Shown here: positions 8,254 to 15,912 of the stretch, piece after piece
How the letters are laid out: every line of letters starts with the position of its first letter
Numbering within the stretch: the stretch's first letter is position 1
Assembly (NCBI GenBank): GCA_951812965.1
Contig: OX638341.1
Span: forward strand, 1,718,438 to 1,782,437
Origin: an uncultured Pseudohongiella sp.
GTDB lineage: Bacteria; Pseudomonadota; Gammaproteobacteria; Pseudomonadales; Pseudohongiellaceae
Length of the DNA: 64,000 bases
Reading direction: 5' to 3'
Notes under the pieces: generated by a model
Databases searched by the model: none
Seen by the model: the letters and a program-made list of their open reading frames with translations, nothing else
What the model was told of the DNA's origin: nothing
Program-made: the position numbers and the translations under genes

Positions 8254-9297
8254 TCAATTGCCGCGCCGCATCATGCCGATCATAAAGCCCAGTGTTGCGC
8301 CGAAACCCGCGAATTCTGTCACATGGGGCGACGGGCCGTAAGCGCAGGGCCAGTCAACCACGCCGGCGCGAAACGCCGGCCGGGCAAATGCAAGTTCGGT
8401 GTAAGCACTTACTTCGGGGCGTGAATCGTTTTCCTCCCAGGCGCCGCCGATGCCGAGCCATTTCATGCGATACAGGCTTATGCTCCACATGACATCGGCC
8501 ATGGTGTAACGTTCGCCGAGCGCCCAGGGGCCACCGTGAGAGGCGAGCTGTTTTTCGAGTTGGCCGACGTGATCGTCCATGGAACGGTGGGCCGCGCGCA
8601 TTCGGTCGGGATCGCACATGAACTCGCCGGCGTCGGCTTCCTTGGCGATCTTGGCCGCATAGGCCGACGTCAGTTCGGCGTCGTCGGCAACCTCGGCCTT
8701 GAGTCTTTCGAGGACTGCGACCTTCCTGGCATGGACGCCTTCGATCCGGCCGGCCAGACCGTTCGGTCGCACATCACCGTCGGGATGCGCGCCGTACAGC
8801 ACCGCCACATGAGGCGCCTGGTCGACGATATCGATCTGTGCTTCGATCTCACCCGCCAGATCCTCGGGAATGAGTCGCTCGCCGCCGGTATGTTCGTCGA
8901 TATAGGCGCAGATTCTTGCCGAGTCGACCACGACTTTTTCCGCTTCATGGTCGATCAACGTTGGGACCACGCAAGGATCGAACCCTTCCGTGGTGACCGA
9001 GGATTGGCCGGTGTAACCTGTGGCCAGTTTCGCATCCGGCGCCCCTTGCAGGCGCAGTCGCACATAACCGGGCAGGTAACATTCCGGCGCCCGGTCGCGA
9101 ATCGGCAGATTGAGGTCGTGTGAATCGTACGGAACCTGCTTCTCGGCAAGTACCGTGCGCACCTTCATCGAACAAAGCGATGGCGCCGCGTGATAGACCT
9201 CGAAGCGCGGTTTGCCGCCTCTGCCGTTGATTCGCCTGTTGCGATGAGAATTCGTGAATGGTTCGTTTGCTTCGGCGACGAGTCGATTCAGGTTCAT
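8254..9297 (-). CDS. GST-fold enzyme resembling LinD/PcpC reductive dehalogenases
   Basis: A 347-residue GST-superfamily protein, much longer than ordinary GSTs. The region FEVYHAAPSLCSMKVRTVL places a cysteine (C42) at the GST active-site position. YVRLRL, YTGQSSVTTEGFDPCVVPTL and PHVAVLYGAHPDGD resemble, from memory, the hydroquinone reductive dehalogenases LinD and PcpC, which remove chloride from chlorohydroquinones with glutathione. The C-terminal helical domain is present (GPWALGERYTMADVMWSISLYRMKW). The start ATG overlaps the monooxygenase stop (ATGA), which links it to a hydroxylase that could supply its hydroquinone substrate. Dehalogenation itself is inferred; a thiolytic isomerase or ether-cleaving role is possible. 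Confidence 0.75.
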   Translation of the reverse strand: MNLNRLVAEANEPFTNSHRNRRINGRGGKPRFEVYHAAPSLCSMKVRTVLAEKQVPYDSHDLNLPIRDRAPECYLPGYVRLRLQGAPDAKLATGYTGQSSVTTEGFDPCVVPTLIDHEAEKVVVDSARICAYIDEHTGGERLIPEDLAGEIEAQIDIVDQAPHVAVLYGAHPDGDVRPNGLAGRIEGVHARKVAVLERLKAEVADDAELTSAYAAKIAKEADAGEFMCDPDRMRAAHRSMDDHVGQLEKQLASHGGPWALGERYTMADVMWSISLYRMKWLGIGGAWEENDSRPEVSAYTELAFARPAFRAGVVDWPCAYGPSPHVTEFAGFGATLGFMIGMMRRGN

Positions 9298-11003
9298 GAG
9301 GATGCTCCATTGGCGCCGCGAAGGCGGTCGATGATGCCGGCGGCCTCCGCGGGGTCGCTGTCGCCGCGCCAGGCCACATGCTGGTCGGGACGTACGAGTA
9401 CGAGTTTGCGTTGGTAGAATTTTGCCGCGTGGGGATCGTCGATGTGTACGACTTGCAGCGGCAGACCGACTTGGCCGGCGGCTCGTTCGAGACGTTTGCA
9501 GGACAGGTTCGCGAAATTGAGTAATGTGAACTCACGCCCGAAAGTGTCGAAGATCGGCTTGCCGTCGGTCAGAAACACATTTGGCGCACGAACCCCGGGC
9601 CAGGTGCAGGGCACATAGTATTCCCATTCGTAGTCCGGCGCCTCGCCTTCTTCGTGACAAACGACCGGCGAGTCGTCGTAGCGATAGCCCCATTCGAGCC
9701 CCCAGGCTTCGTTTTCCAGGTTGCCGGCCCCGGCGATGCAGGCGCTGACTTCTGCACGTTTCTTCGCCCCGGCTTTGCTGTCTTCGTGAATGACCGGATC
9801 GTATTGTTGGCCAATCCGCAGGCGGATAGCGGCGTGTCTGGCGGAACCTATGCGCACGCGGGCGCCGACATGGCGGCGTTCGTTCTCGTACGCCTCGAAC
9901 AGTGCGGGAGCACCCCAGCCGTTCACGTTGGCCGCCAGCACCCAGGCGAGTCCCATGGCGTCGCAGAGACCGCTGTTCATGCCATAGCCGCCGGTGGGAA
10001 TGACCTGGTGCACGGCATCGCCTGCCAGCCAGACGCGGCCCGAGCCATAGTTGTCGGCCAGCCCGAGTCGCGGTTGCCATGGATTGGCGACCTTGATCTC
10101 GCATTCGAATTCGCAGCCCAGGAACTCGAAGAGCACGTCTTTCGGGTCTCGCTTATCGACGTCTTCAATTTGGGCGAGGGGGATGTGTACGGTCCAGGTG
10201 TCCTTGTCGTTCTGGGAGATGATGGACCAGCCCATGGGCGATTGGATATGCCATGCCGTGCCGAAACGCTCGAACAGTTCGAGTTCCGGCGAAGTCCAGT
10301 GAATCATGTACATGCTGCGCGGCTTGGGCGCATCTTTCGATGGCTGTCCCCGGGCGGTATCGAGATAGTTGTGGTGGTCGTCGCCGGCTTCCAGATAATC
10401 GAAAGGCGTGATGGTATTGATGGGAATGCCCAGCGTTTTGCGCGTGACGCTGCCGGCGCCGTCGCAGCCGGCCAGATACTGCGACCGAATCTGTTCGATC
10501 TCTCCGGTTTCGGTGTTGCGGATCGTCGCCGTGACGCCCTTATCGTCCTGAAGGAAAGTTTCCAGGCCCCAGCCGAATCGCACCGTGATATGCCGCGACT
10601 CTTCCTCCAGCCTTCGCTTGAGCACCGGCTCGAGCTGTACCTGGGAGATGCGCATCGAGGGTTCGCCGGCCATTGTGCCGTCGTTGTTCTCGCGCAGGAT
10701 GCGGCGCATGTCCCTGACGCCGGGATAGTCGAAACGGGTGAGTTCCCTACCGGCCAGATTGTCGGCCCAGATTACCGAAACCGGATGGTCCTCGGGCACT
10801 GCCGCGGCGCGTAGCGTATCGATAACTCCGAGGCGACGGAACAGTTCCATGCTGCGCCCGTTGGTGATGTCCATTTTGGGATGGCGCGTGGTAGCAGGGT
10901 TGCGTTCCACCATGATGGCGTCGATGCCGTGATAGTCGAGTTCGAGCGCAAGCATCAGGCCGACGGGGCCGCCGCCGGCAATCAGCACGGGAGTCTGTCG
11001 CAT
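9294..11003 (-). CDS. FAD-dependent phenol-type monooxygenase (PcpB/TfdB-like)
   Basis: A 569-residue class A flavin hydroxylase. It has the FAD motif VLIAGGGPVGLMLALELDYHG, VERNPATTRHPKMD, the DG motif CDGAGSVTRKTLG, the GD motif WLAGDAVHQVIPTGGYGMN and a thioredoxin-like C-terminal domain (KLVLVRPDQHVAWRG). This size and tail are typical of phenol, chlorophenol and pentachlorophenol hydroxylases. It would hydroxylate a substituted phenol to a catechol or hydroquinone. ATG 11003 has a strong GGGGGGA site upstream, preferred over a TTG two codons earlier. It lies between the VOC dioxygenase and the LinD-like gene in one operon. Confidence 0.88.
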   Translation of the reverse strand: MRQTPVLIAGGGPVGLMLALELDYHGIDAIMVERNPATTRHPKMDITNGRSMELFRRLGVIDTLRAAAVPEDHPVSVIWADNLAGRELTRFDYPGVRDMRRILRENNDGTMAGEPSMRISQVQLEPVLKRRLEEESRHITVRFGWGLETFLQDDKGVTATIRNTETGEIEQIRSQYLAGCDGAGSVTRKTLGIPINTITPFDYLEAGDDHHNYLDTARGQPSKDAPKPRSMYMIHWTSPELELFERFGTAWHIQSPMGWSIISQNDKDTWTVHIPLAQIEDVDKRDPKDVLFEFLGCEFECEIKVANPWQPRLGLADNYGSGRVWLAGDAVHQVIPTGGYGMNSGLCDAMGLAWVLAANVNGWGAPALFEAYENERRHVGARVRIGSARHAAIRLRIGQQYDPVIHEDSKAGAKKRAEVSACIAGAGNLENEAWGLEWGYRYDDSPVVCHEEGEAPDYEWEYYVPCTWPGVRAPNVFLTDGKPIFDTFGREFTLLNFANLSCKRLERAAGQVGLPLQVVHIDDPHAAKFYQRKLVLVRPDQHVAWRGDSDPAEAAGIIDRLRGANGASS

Positions 11004-11024
11004 GTGCAATTCCCCCCCGGCGGC

Positions 11025-11975
11025 CTATTTGCGCGGTTGCATCCGGTCGCCCCATTGAACGGCGAGCAGGGCGTCCACCGGAGCCAGACCCGGAGGCCGG
11101 GAATTGTCGAACAGGTCGCCGTCGGTGAAATGTTCCATGACATTGCCGAAGGGGTCGTGCCAGTAATCAAATACCTGGCTGCCGAGTATATGCTTGCCCA
11201 CGCCCCATTGATGTGAGTACCCGCCTTGTTCGAGTTCGTCGTGGCCGAGCATCAGGTCGTCCCAGTCATGAACTTCATATGCGGCATGCATCATTCCGGT
11301 TTGCGGACCTGACGGCGGCGCCTGCATCAGAAATATTGTGTGGTGATCGACGGGCTTGTCGCCGCGGTCGCAACGCATGAATGCGCCGACTACATTTTCC
11401 TTCTCGCCAAGGTAGATCTCGTCGGACGACAGGAAGCCGAAGCGTTCCTTGTACCAGGCCTCGCTGGTGCGGAAATCCTTCACTCTCAATACCACATGCC
11501 CGAGGCGCTTGACCTGGGAAGGGCGGGTCTCGAGTCGGACCGGCTTGCCCACCCGGGGCTGCTCGGTGCCGGTGTTGATTGGCGGTCGCAATTGCGGCTC
11601 GCTGAGCGGCAAGCGTTGCCGTCCGTGGACGGCGGTGATTTCGTAACCGTTGGGGTCGGTGAAGCGCACGCGCCGCCCGCCGCCGGGAGCTGTGATGTCT
11701 TCGATCGCGGAAGCGCCGGGCATCTCCGCAAGCGCTTCAAGTTCCTCAGGATGATTGATTTCGAAACCGGCGCCGACGAAACGGTTGTCGCCGGATTCGG
11801 CTATGTGATGGTAGGGTGCGCCATTGGCGCCGCGGCTGTACAGCAAACGGTCGCCGGTATCGTCCGTCCACTCGGTTGTAGTCATGCCGAAGCGGGTGAG
11901 AAACTCTCTCATGCCCTTCAGGTCGTCGACCGCGACATGAATGTAGGCGATATCGGTGGCTTTGGGATTACTCAT
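11025..11975 (-). CDS. Extradiol-type ring-cleavage dioxygenase (VOC superfamily)
   Basis: A 316-residue two-module VOC protein. The N-terminal module starts DIAYIHVAVDDLKGMREFL and the C-terminal module has the likely Fe(II) ligands H150 (RLGHVVLRV), H220 (MMHAAYEV) and E271 (NVMEHF), the 2-His-1-carboxylate set of type I extradiol dioxygenases. This family opens catechols or hydroquinones with O2. It heads a leftward operon with the phenol monooxygenase, LinD-like protein and GST, 21 bases from the next gene. A clear operator-like palindrome lies 36 bases upstream (12011-12030). ATG 11975 follows a GAGAG stretch. Confidence 0.85.
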   Translation of the reverse strand: MSNPKATDIAYIHVAVDDLKGMREFLTRFGMTTTEWTDDTGDRLLYSRGANGAPYHHIAESGDNRFVGAGFEINHPEELEALAEMPGASAIEDITAPGGGRRVRFTDPNGYEITAVHGRQRLPLSEPQLRPPINTGTEQPRVGKPVRLETRPSQVKRLGHVVLRVKDFRTSEAWYKERFGFLSSDEIYLGEKENVVGAFMRCDRGDKPVDHHTIFLMQAPPSGPQTGMMHAAYEVHDWDDLMLGHDELEQGGYSHQWGVGKHILGSQVFDYWHDPFGNVMEHFTDGDLFDNSRPPGLAPVDALLAVQWGDRMQPRK

Positions 11976-12010
11976 GAAACTCTCTCGACGCTCTCTCGAT
12001 AAGATCAATA

Positions 12011-12030
12011 TATTTGCTAGTAGACAAATA
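12011..12030. promoter_or_regulatory. Operator-like palindrome upstream of the dioxygenase operon
   Basis: TATTTGCTAGTAGACAAATA is an inverted repeat of TATTTG and CAAATA separated by 8 bases. It is the best member of a set of similar sites in this island. The surrounding 60 bases are very AT-rich and would hold the promoter of the VOC operon. The 6-8-6 layout is typical of a dimeric winged-helix regulator of MarR or GntR type (inference). Confidence 0.6.
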
Positions 12031-12067
12031 TACTAACACTATATTTGAAGTCAATTACAGTTTCGCT

Positions 12068-13105
12068 TCAGGACACCATCCGGCGCAGGCTCTCTCCATG
12101 TTTGTCGATGAAGTGGTGCTTCAGCACGCCGAGCAGGTGACCGGCAAAGACAAGGAAAATCAGCAAGGGTATGACGACCTTGTGTAACAGGGCGTAGGGC
12201 AGCCCGGCCTCGAGATTTACTCCCCAGAACAGCGGGAAGTCCCAGATAAAGAAATGTGAAAGCATGCCGCCGTAGGTCGACAGTGCGAATCCCGTGATCG
12301 GCATGGCGAGCATGATGACGTATAGCGAAACATGGACGATCTTCGCCAGCCGTTTTTCCCAGCGCGACAGTGAGCTCTCAAGCGGCGGCTGAGGTGAAAC
12401 GCGGTGCCAGACAAAGCGCGCGATCAGCAGCGCGAACACCAGGAAGCCGATGGTCTTGTGCACGACGTAGTAGCCCTGCCGGTACCATACATCGTCCGGA
12501 ATCATGGTCATGAAGATGCCCATGGGAATGAGCGAAAGGAACAGGATCGCCGTTGTCCAGTGCAGCAATCGCGAAATTCTCCCGAATCGCTCGGCGTCGT
12601 TGCGGTCCGGCAGCGCAAGCGTGTCATTGCGCCACCGTTGCCTCGCCGCCGCCCTGAGCAGCAATACGCCGCCGCCAAGACAGATCAACGTCAGTATCCA
12701 CAGCAATGCCGGCTTGATCGGGTCGGTCGGCAACAATGGCGCTTTGGGTTCGATGAAAGCGTCCGATGCCGCTACCGCCAGAAACCAGCCAACGACCGCG
12801 AAACAGACAAGCGCCGCGCACAGCGTGCCAATGGTCCGGGTTTTCGCCGCTCCGGCGTTGAGCATCGCTGCCATACCCACCGCTGCCGCCAGCATCATAA
12901 GCGCGACCAGACTGTCGAGGTTGTACGGCAGCCGATGGTCATTGGACCCCGGTGGCGGCAGGTCGGTGGGTGGCGCGATAGTCAATTCCTGCGCTGCGGA
13001 GACTGTTGGCCAGAAGAGCATCCCAATCGCGGTGGCCAGCATCAGTACCGCTACAGCTTTGTTGATGTCGAACAACCTTGGATGTTGAGCCGGCGATGTG
13101 CGCAT
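12068..13105 (-). CDS. Cytochrome b561 family membrane protein
   Basis: A 345-residue inner-membrane protein. The N-terminal third has a signal-like TM and two or three more TM segments of unknown role. The C-terminal part (about residue 175 onward) is a four-helix cytochrome b561 domain with likely heme histidines in RLLHWTTAILF, YVVHKTIGFLVF, KIVHVSLYVIM and LLHKVVIP/AGHLLGVLKHHF. Such proteins pass electrons between quinol and periplasmic acceptors. ATG 13105 has AGGGAA upstream. It diverges from the amidohydrolase gene across an operator-like site. It may carry electrons for a periplasmic oxidation in this pathway (inference). Confidence 0.8.
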   Translation of the reverse strand: MRTSPAQHPRLFDINKAVAVLMLATAIGMLFWPTVSAAQELTIAPPTDLPPPGSNDHRLPYNLDSLVALMMLAAAVGMAAMLNAGAAKTRTIGTLCAALVCFAVVGWFLAVAASDAFIEPKAPLLPTDPIKPALLWILTLICLGGGVLLLRAAARQRWRNDTLALPDRNDAERFGRISRLLHWTTAILFLSLIPMGIFMTMIPDDVWYRQGYYVVHKTIGFLVFALLIARFVWHRVSPQPPLESSLSRWEKRLAKIVHVSLYVIMLAMPITGFALSTYGGMLSHFFIWDFPLFWGVNLEAGLPYALLHKVVIPLLIFLVFAGHLLGVLKHHFIDKHGESLRRMVS

Positions 13106-13135
13106 GTGTATTTCCCTGGTAGTCTGAGGTAGCAT

Positions 13136-13155
13136 AATTTGAACGTAGACAAATT
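13136..13155. promoter_or_regulatory. Operator-like site between cytochrome b561 and amidohydrolase genes
   Basis: AATTTGAACGTAGACAAATT is an inverted repeat AATTTG/CAAATT with an 8-base spacer. It shares the spacer half GTAGA with the site at 12011. It lies 31 bases from the b561 start and 22 bases before the amidohydrolase start, so one protein could control both genes. Confidence 0.55.
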
Positions 13156-13176
13156 TTTCCACCCAGTCAAACCGAA

Positions 13177-14232
13177 ATGGATCCAAACCCACATTGTGTA
13201 CCGAATGACAGAACCGGGATTTTGACTCGGAGGCAATTCGGTTTGTTGCTCGCGGGAGGTGTCCTTCTCGAGTCCTGCCGTCCTTCGGTCACAGTCGCGG
13301 GCGAGTTAGAAATCATCGACTTTCATAGCCATTTTCTGCCGCCGGGATTCTCATTCAACCCACCTCCCACAGCCGTGGCGCCGCCGGAAATCGAACGGGC
13401 CATTCGCGACATGGGCGACCCCGGGAGCTTGCATGCTTCGATGGAGGAGCAGGGCGTGGACCTGCGCGTGATCAACGCCCCGCTGGAAATCGCTGCTCCG
13501 GCTCAGGGAGAAAACCGGACTTCGCTGGCGCGGCGACTGAATAACTCCCTTGCGGAGTTTTGCAGGGAATCCGAAGGCAGGTTTCTCGGTCTCGCTACTG
13601 TCGATGCATTTTCCGGGGACGAAGGCGCTATTGAACTGAGTCGTTCGGTCGAGGAACTCGGCCTCGTCGGCGCATTCGTGGAGAGCGCCTTCGGCGACAA
13701 CATCATTTCCTCGGAGGTTGCCCGTCCCACGCTTGTGGCGGCAGCTCGGCTCGGCGTACCGGTATTCGTGCACCCGGTGAACGATCCCACTCACGCCGAG
13801 CGATTTCGATTACCCGGTTTCTACCAGTTGAATCTGGGTCGCGCATCGATCACATCTGCCGCGCTCGCCGGCATGATCGAAAGCGGCATTTTCGACGAGT
13901 TGCACGATCTGCGCGTCTGTTTCACAGCTTTCGCGCTCTCCGGACTGTTGTTCGGCGGCTTGCTCGACATGACTCGGCCTGACGCGCGGGAGATTCTGCG
14001 CCGACACGTGTACGTCGATACTATTGGCGTGAACTCGACCCTGATCCAGGCAGCCGCGGATGTGGTTGGCATCGAACGAATCGTGGTCGGCACCGACTGG
14101 CCGGTATTTTCCGGCTATTCCATCCGCTCGCGCCTCATGGACGTAGCCACGACGATGGGACTCGACGAACGGCAAACCCAATTAATCGCTAACGGCAATG
14201 CCCGCCGCCTGTTGAGTCTGCCTGGCGCTTGA
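13177..14232 (+). CDS. Exported amidohydrolase-2 family protein (ACMSD-like)
   Basis: A 351-residue metal-dependent hydrolase or decarboxylase. Residues about 18-36 look like a Tat-type signal (TRRQFGLLLAGG) ending in LLESC, a possible lipobox, so it may be a periplasmic lipoprotein. The TIM-barrel metal motifs are DFHSHF near the N-terminus, VFVHPVN in the middle and GTDWPVF near the C-terminus. The family includes aminocarboxymuconate-semialdehyde decarboxylase and other ring-cleavage-product or hydroxybenzoate decarboxylases. Export is unusual for these enzymes. An internal TTG before TRRQF is an alternative start. The gene ends at copy 2 of the hairpin element. Confidence 0.8.
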   Translation: MDPNPHCVPNDRTGILTRRQFGLLLAGGVLLESCRPSVTVAGELEIIDFHSHFLPPGFSFNPPPTAVAPPEIERAIRDMGDPGSLHASMEEQGVDLRVINAPLEIAAPAQGENRTSLARRLNNSLAEFCRESEGRFLGLATVDAFSGDEGAIELSRSVEELGLVGAFVESAFGDNIISSEVARPTLVAAARLGVPVFVHPVNDPTHAERFRLPGFYQLNLGRASITSAALAGMIESGIFDELHDLRVCFTAFALSGLLFGGLLDMTRPDAREILRRHVYVDTIGVNSTLIQAAADVVGIERIVVGTDWPVFSGYSIRSRLMDVATTMGLDERQTQLIANGNARRLLSLPGA

Positions 14233-14245
14233 ATCCCCCTAAGTA

Positions 14246-14396
14246 TTCTCTGAAAAATTCCCTCCCTGGAATTTTTCATTATCGCAAAACAAAAGCGTGG
14301 TTTTGTTTTGCTCCCGAATTCAATAGCTTACGCTATCGAATTCGGCGGCACATCCCTGTGCCGCAGGGAAACTCTGACTTGATCAGAGCTTCCCTA
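14246..14396. repeat. 151-bp five-hairpin intergenic element, copy 2
   Basis: This matches 149 of 151 bases of copy 1 (7420-7570) and has the same orientation. Differences are C to T between hairpins 1 and 2, and G to A in the left arm of hairpin 5, which breaks one pair. It fills the convergent gap between the amidohydrolase and livF-like genes. Its last three bases form the TAG stop of the latter, exactly as copy 1 does for the GST gene. Confidence 0.9.
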
Positions 14397-15089
14397 AACC
14401 TCAAGCCATTCAGCTCGCACGTCGCCGGCCTGCGTCAGCGACTCCGGCGTGCCGTCCCAGACGACCTGGCCGTGGCCCATGACGTAGAGCCGATTCGAAA
14501 TACGCATGGCGATGTTGAGTTTCTGTTCCACCAATAGAATGGAAACGCCGCGGCCGGCGATTTCCAGCAGCAGATTGCCGACCTGTTCGACGATTTTCGG
14601 CGCAAGCCCCTCGGTGGGCTCGTCGATCATGACCATGTCCGGATCGCCCATCAGGGTGCGGCACATGCTGAGCAATTGCTGTTCGCCGCCGCTCAGCGCC
14701 CCGCCCGGAACGTCGGCGCGCTCGGCGAGCAGGGGGAACATGGCGAATACTTCCTCGATGCTCCAGCGTCCGGAGGGCTTGGTAGACTTCATTCCCAGCA
14801 GGAGGTTCTGGCGCACCGTCAAAGTGGGAAAGATTTCCCGGTTTTCGGGTACATAGCCGAGGCCGAGTCGGGCAATTTCGTAACTCTTGCGGCCGGCGAT
14901 CTGCTCGTTTCTGAACATGATCGATCCCTGGGGCTCGACCTCACCCATGATTGTCTTCACCGTGGTCGAGCGGCCGACGCCGTTGCGGCCGAGCAAGCTC
15001 ACGATCTCGCCCTCGGCCACCGCGAAGCTGACGCCTTGCAGCACGTGGCTCTTGCCGTACCAGGCATGCAGATCGCTTACTTCGAGCAT
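14394..15089 (-). CDS. livF: Branched-chain amino-acid type ABC transporter ATPase, LivF-like
   Basis: A 231-residue ABC ATPase of the LivF class. It has the signature LSGGEQQLLSMCRTL, Walker B MVMIDEPTEGLAP and the LivF-typical VEQKLN in place of an H-loop histidine. The Walker A segment reads GRNGVGRST: the invariant lysine is arginine (codon CGC at about 14973-14975), which in most ABC proteins abolishes ATP hydrolysis. ATG 15089 is fixed by MLEVSDLHAWYGKSHVL. It is the last gene of the Liv operon, 70 bases after LivG, and its TAG stop is donated by the hairpin element. Confidence 0.88.
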   Translation of the reverse strand: MLEVSDLHAWYGKSHVLQGVSFAVAEGEIVSLLGRNGVGRSTTVKTIMGEVEPQGSIMFRNEQIAGRKSYEIARLGLGYVPENREIFPTLTVRQNLLLGMKSTKPSGRWSIEEVFAMFPLLAERADVPGGALSGGEQQLLSMCRTLMGDPDMVMIDEPTEGLAPKIVEQVGNLLLEIAGRGVSILLVEQKLNIAMRISNRLYVMGHGQVVWDGTPESLTQAGDVRAEWLEV

Positions 15090-15159
15090 GGGACCCCCAC
15101 CAAATCCGCTTCGCGCATTTGACTCCCCCGCAGGGGGAGTGTTTTTTTCCGGTTGCTCT

Positions 15160-15912
15160 TTACGCATGGGCCTGGGCCTCGCCGAGGTAGGCTTCCTGCA
15201 CGGCCGCATCGGCGCGGATTTCCTCCGGCGCGCCGCTGGCGATGACCTTGCCGTAGACCAGCACACTGATGCGGTCGGCAAGATCGAAAACGATATTCAT
15301 GTCGTGTTCGACCATGACCAGGGTCTTGCCCTCGGTGACCCTGCGGATCAGGCGCACCGCATTGTCGGCCTCGCTATGACTCATCCCGGCGACTGGCTCG
15401 TCGAGCAGGATCAGTTCGGCGCCGCCGGCGATGGCCATGCCGAGTTCGAGCGCACGCTGTTCTGAATAGGCGATTTCGCCGGCGGGAATCTGCGCCTTGC
15501 CGGCAAGTCCGATTTTTTCCAGCACTTCCCCGGTGTTCTCGTTCAGCGCACGTTGCCGATCTAGCAGATGCCGGAAGGAATAGCCGTAACCGGAAGTCCA
15601 GAGCAGGGCGCAGCGGATGTTTTCGAAGACGCTCAGGCGCGGAAAAATATTGGTGACCTGGAAACTGCGAGCAACCCCGAGCCGATTGATCTGAAAAGGG
15701 CTGAGATTCTCGATCGACTGACCCTTGAACTGAATCGAGCCGGCCGTTGGTGCGAATTTGCCGCTGATCAGGTGAAACAGCGTCGATTTGCCGGCGCCGT
15801 TGGGGCCGATGATGGCGTGTTTCTCGCCGGTCTCGATATCGAGATCGACGCCTCGAATGATTTCCGTGACGCCGAAATTCTTGCGCAGATCCTTCATGGA
15901 CAGGAGGCTCAT
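15160..15912 (-). CDS. livG: Branched-chain amino-acid type ABC transporter ATPase, LivG-like
   Basis: A 250-residue ABC ATPase with an intact Walker A (GPNGAGKST), a signature region of the degenerate LivG type (IAYSEQRALELGMAIA), Walker B ELILLDEPVAGMS and the H-loop VMVEHDMN. It would pair with the LivF-like subunit to drive import through LivH/LivM. The start overlaps the LivM stop as ATGA. With LivF carrying a Walker A lysine change, this subunit may supply most of the hydrolysis (inference). Confidence 0.92.
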   Translation of the reverse strand: MSLLSMKDLRKNFGVTEIIRGVDLDIETGEKHAIIGPNGAGKSTLFHLISGKFAPTAGSIQFKGQSIENLSPFQINRLGVARSFQVTNIFPRLSVFENIRCALLWTSGYGYSFRHLLDRQRALNENTGEVLEKIGLAGKAQIPAGEIAYSEQRALELGMAIAGGAELILLDEPVAGMSHSEADNAVRLIRRVTEGKTLVMVEHDMNIVFDLADRISVLVYGKVIASGAPEEIRADAAVQEAYLGEAQAHA

